Assembly: GCF_000150275.1 (NCBI RefSeq)
Contig: NW_002060949.1
Coordinates: 3,292,449 to 3,356,448 of the forward strand
Direction: 5' to 3'
From: Trichoplax adhaerens
Lineage: Eukaryota > Placozoa > Uniplacotomia > Trichoplacea > Trichoplacidae
DNA length: 64,000 nucleotides
Shown here piece by piece: positions 61,301 through 64,000 of this stretch. The notes under the pieces are model-generated. The model ran no database searches and was not told the DNA's origin. It saw only the letters and a program-made list of their open reading frames with translations. A program made the translations under genes and the position numbers. Each line of letters begins with the position of its first letter. Position 1 is the first letter of the stretch.

Positions 61301-64000
61301 TTATAAATATTAACTTTTCTATTATATCTTTGACAAACAGTCTTTATTTTAATGGAATGCTTCACACATGCAATGGGCATTATAAATAGATTTTTGTTTA
61401 TGCTTTATATTCTCTCTAGAATATGAAATACGCACATATATGGATTCATCGGAATTTCATAGCAAGGATAGTCTACAATCTTACCATTATTTAGTTCATC
61501 ACCTGTAATATGAGACAGAAGAAATATTTATGTCGCAAACGTTATATTCCAATCTTTTATTTTTATTCTATAAAATAGTTCATCATCATGCAGTATTTTA
61601 CTAATATCTAGTAACTTAAAGCAATTAATGAAACTCACCTAGGGTCCTTTCATCCTGCGATATCAGTATGCTAGTCTCTAATACGTACAGCTTCATGCGA
61701 AAAGATTTCGTTCTAAGATCGCGGATAAAATAGAGTTAAGATCATATTTTTTAATTTTTAGCCTTCACTATCATATTTAAAATAGCACTAACTACTTCTT
61801 TATTCATCTTGCATACTTGTAATTGCGATTATTTAATTTCAAGTGCTCCACAACTAAATGTAAAATGATATTATTTACTTCTTTACCCAAGTAGTACATT
61901 CTTACTCACGAACTATCCATTCTTAGAGATAAATATAATAGCGGTACGATATAATCGTTGCCAGTCTGAAAATATTCTATCATAGAATTTCTGTGAAGAA
62001 TGACCTTCGTTAGTAAAAAACGGGTAGCCAGTTCGAATTAGATAGGATTTTCTGTATAAATCTATATTGTTTTAAATAAGGCATGTTATCCCTGTAATGG
62101 ATCCAGCCTTGTTCAGTGGCTGAGTATTTCAGGAAAGAAGTACAGTAGTAGTAACCTAATTTTAATGCCAGTATATGTAAAGCTAAGGCATACAATAAAC
62201 CGTATTGAGAAATAAAAGCTGATAATTAAAACTCTTCAGTCAATCTGAATGGCATAATACTGGATTTCTATTTATATAAATACTTTCGTATCTGGTAAAC
62301 TAGTTCGCAGTCGATGGCTGTAATTTCAATGAAAGGAACGTAAAATGCTTCATTTTTGTAATATGTAAAGCTGAAAGTTATTCTATGGATGTTATTGAAG
62401 AATTGTGAGCATTGCGCTATTTACTTCTCAGTTATATTCCTTTCATTAAATTATATGAAAGAAATAGTCTTGCTAATAATGGTATCCTACTAGGAAAGAA
62501 CATACAGACAGTTTTATTCGTCATTTGTAGTCGAATTTCATCGCTATAAAGCTGGAATACATTCTGAGTTGAACAGTTTCACGTTGCATTTTAAATTCAT
62601 ATCTTTTTTGGGGTACTCTTTATAAATTAGGCGTCATTAAATTACGAGTAGATTTAAAAGATGTTATAGACTTACAATGCCCTGTACTTTATTCGCTATT
62701 AATGGTCTATTTGCAAATGATGCACAATTTCTTATGGAAACTCTATATAATCAATCCTTCTCTAAAGTGCTTAGCTTCATCCATTACCGGTAATGCCTTA
62801 TAGTGTGTCTATACGACTTATTTTTCGAAAATTCTGGACAAATCATATTTTTTGCTAACATTACGGTAACGTTAGCTCTAACGATGTTGTTGGCATTGCT
62901 GTTTAGGTCATTCTATGATTAAAGGCTAAAAATCGAATACTTGGTGTTGATTCCATACAAATATCGGAATATTTAATTAACGTAACACCAAAAGGATTAA
63001 TGTAACATTAGTATAAATTTTTAATAGCTAAAGGAAGTATGATGGTCTTTAACTTTTGATAGTCACACTACAGAATTTCTTCATAAGGCTACTTATAACA
63101 ATAAAAACGGAAACACAGTTTACAGCGGTTACAATGTTAGAGTAAATTCTAAAATTTTTAGTTTTCATCTTGACATTAGATCGAATAGCTTTGAAATGTT
63201 TTCAGTTTATTCCATAGAATTTTAATGCTTAAATTTTAGGATCATTTTCTAGCAGCAGAAAACGGGTTGGTATTGCTGGTAATTTTTAGATTACACTATC
63301 AGAATTTACTGCCCAAAATCACTGATAGTTTTCAGTAGCATTAAGGATAGGATTACAACTGCCAATTTTGGCTATAAAATTAAGGTTAAAATCATTATTC
63401 GGAGTAGTTGCAATAACGAAAAATAATTTCGATTTGCTATGATATTAAAGTGATTAAATCATACAGATTGAATATTTTCAGATTATTTCAATTAATATTT
63501 AGCATCTCAAATCAAATCCACACCGTTTTCAGAAACATAAAATAGTGACCAATATTAAGACTATATTATCATAAACGGTATTATAACTTCTTACAATAAC
63601 GGACCAAAGAAAACTTCTAATTTACTATAGCGCTAAAGCAATAATATTGTACCGACTCAGATATTTTCTGATTCATTAGGATATAAATTTCAAAACTATA
63701 TCTTAAAGCAATCCTACTTTCTGCTATAAAAAATTGGATCGTTGTGATCATTGAGCTGAAATAAAGGAACAAAGAAAGTTATTAATATCATTTATCACCA
63801 TAAGAATAGATTTCCATATACGGAATATCCTTGCAAAACTTTTTAAAAAATAACATATTTTCATTCTAGCAGCATTGGCTATAGTACAAATAACGCTATT
63901 ATACCGATTGCAAATGTAAATACTTTAAGAAAGGCAGTGAAAAATTAAAAATTTTCCTTCAATGCCCGACATTTTTCAAAATGTGAATTATTTACTTGAT
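58387..64000. other. 5.6-kb gene-free right end
   Basis: Strongly AT-rich. Longest open frames are about 60-70 codons without motifs. A plus-strand AATAAA at 58898-58903 might serve carboxypeptidase gene 2. Weak, diverged ~185-bp periodic similarity is visible at about 63400-63900. No RNA gene, exon or mobile element could be supported. Confidence 0.5.

Noticed and set aside
58387-64000. Short AT-rich open frames, for example a 61-codon one at 62010-62195 (minus)
   Set aside because: No motif, no splice context, and expected by chance in AT-rich DNA.

Overview
The window is AT-rich animal nuclear DNA. Splice signals are GT-AG throughout, with two GC-AG candidates. The genes are degenerin/ENaC/ASIC-family channels, an intron-rich ERCC4 (XPF), retinoid-inducible-type serine carboxypeptidases and kinesin-light-chain-type TPR repeat genes. 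This mix best fits an early-branching metazoan, and a placozoan (Trichoplax/Hoilungia) is my best guess. That assignment is inferred from gene content and style; no marker gene was read.

Left half (1-34.05 kb), minus strand: a tandem array of four DEG/ENaC channel genes. Gene A is partial, its 3' part running off the left edge. Genes B, C and D are complete. I assembled B, C and D by hand into seven coding exons each, giving proteins of 548, 528 and 485 residues with identical intron positions and phases. A and B look like one sister pair, C and D another. Intergenic gaps of 4-7 kb hold diverged tandem repeats and no convincing genes.

TPR zone (28.5-43.1 kb), plus strand: one large intronless gene (1341 aa, 28 full 42-residue TPR units plus a partial one) and two decayed relatives, at 28.5-29.1 kb and 35.3-36.3 kb. 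A dispersed repeat lies beside each relic. The large gene itself ends at an in-frame stop inside a repeat, and recognisable repeat debris continues downstream.

Right part (45-58.4 kb): a complete ERCC4/XPF DNA-repair endonuclease gene on the minus strand, reconstructed as about 30 small exons encoding about 883 residues. It lies head-to-head, 622 bp apart, with an intronless SCPEP1-like serine carboxypeptidase (433 aa, signal peptide). A second intronless paralogue (488 aa) follows; it has an N-terminal transmembrane anchor instead of a cleavable signal. Between the two lie a ~230-bp tandem repeat, a 34-bp perfect palindrome in CTGTAC-rich DNA, and a ~197-bp tandem repeat directly upstream of the second gene.

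The last 5.6 kb and the other gene-free stretches show no supported gene. No rRNA, tRNA, CRISPR array or complete mobile element was recognised. Functionally, the window combines a locally expanded ion-channel family, a repeat-protein family showing birth and decay, a conserved nucleotide-excision-repair nuclease, and a pair of exopeptidases sent to different membrane destinations.
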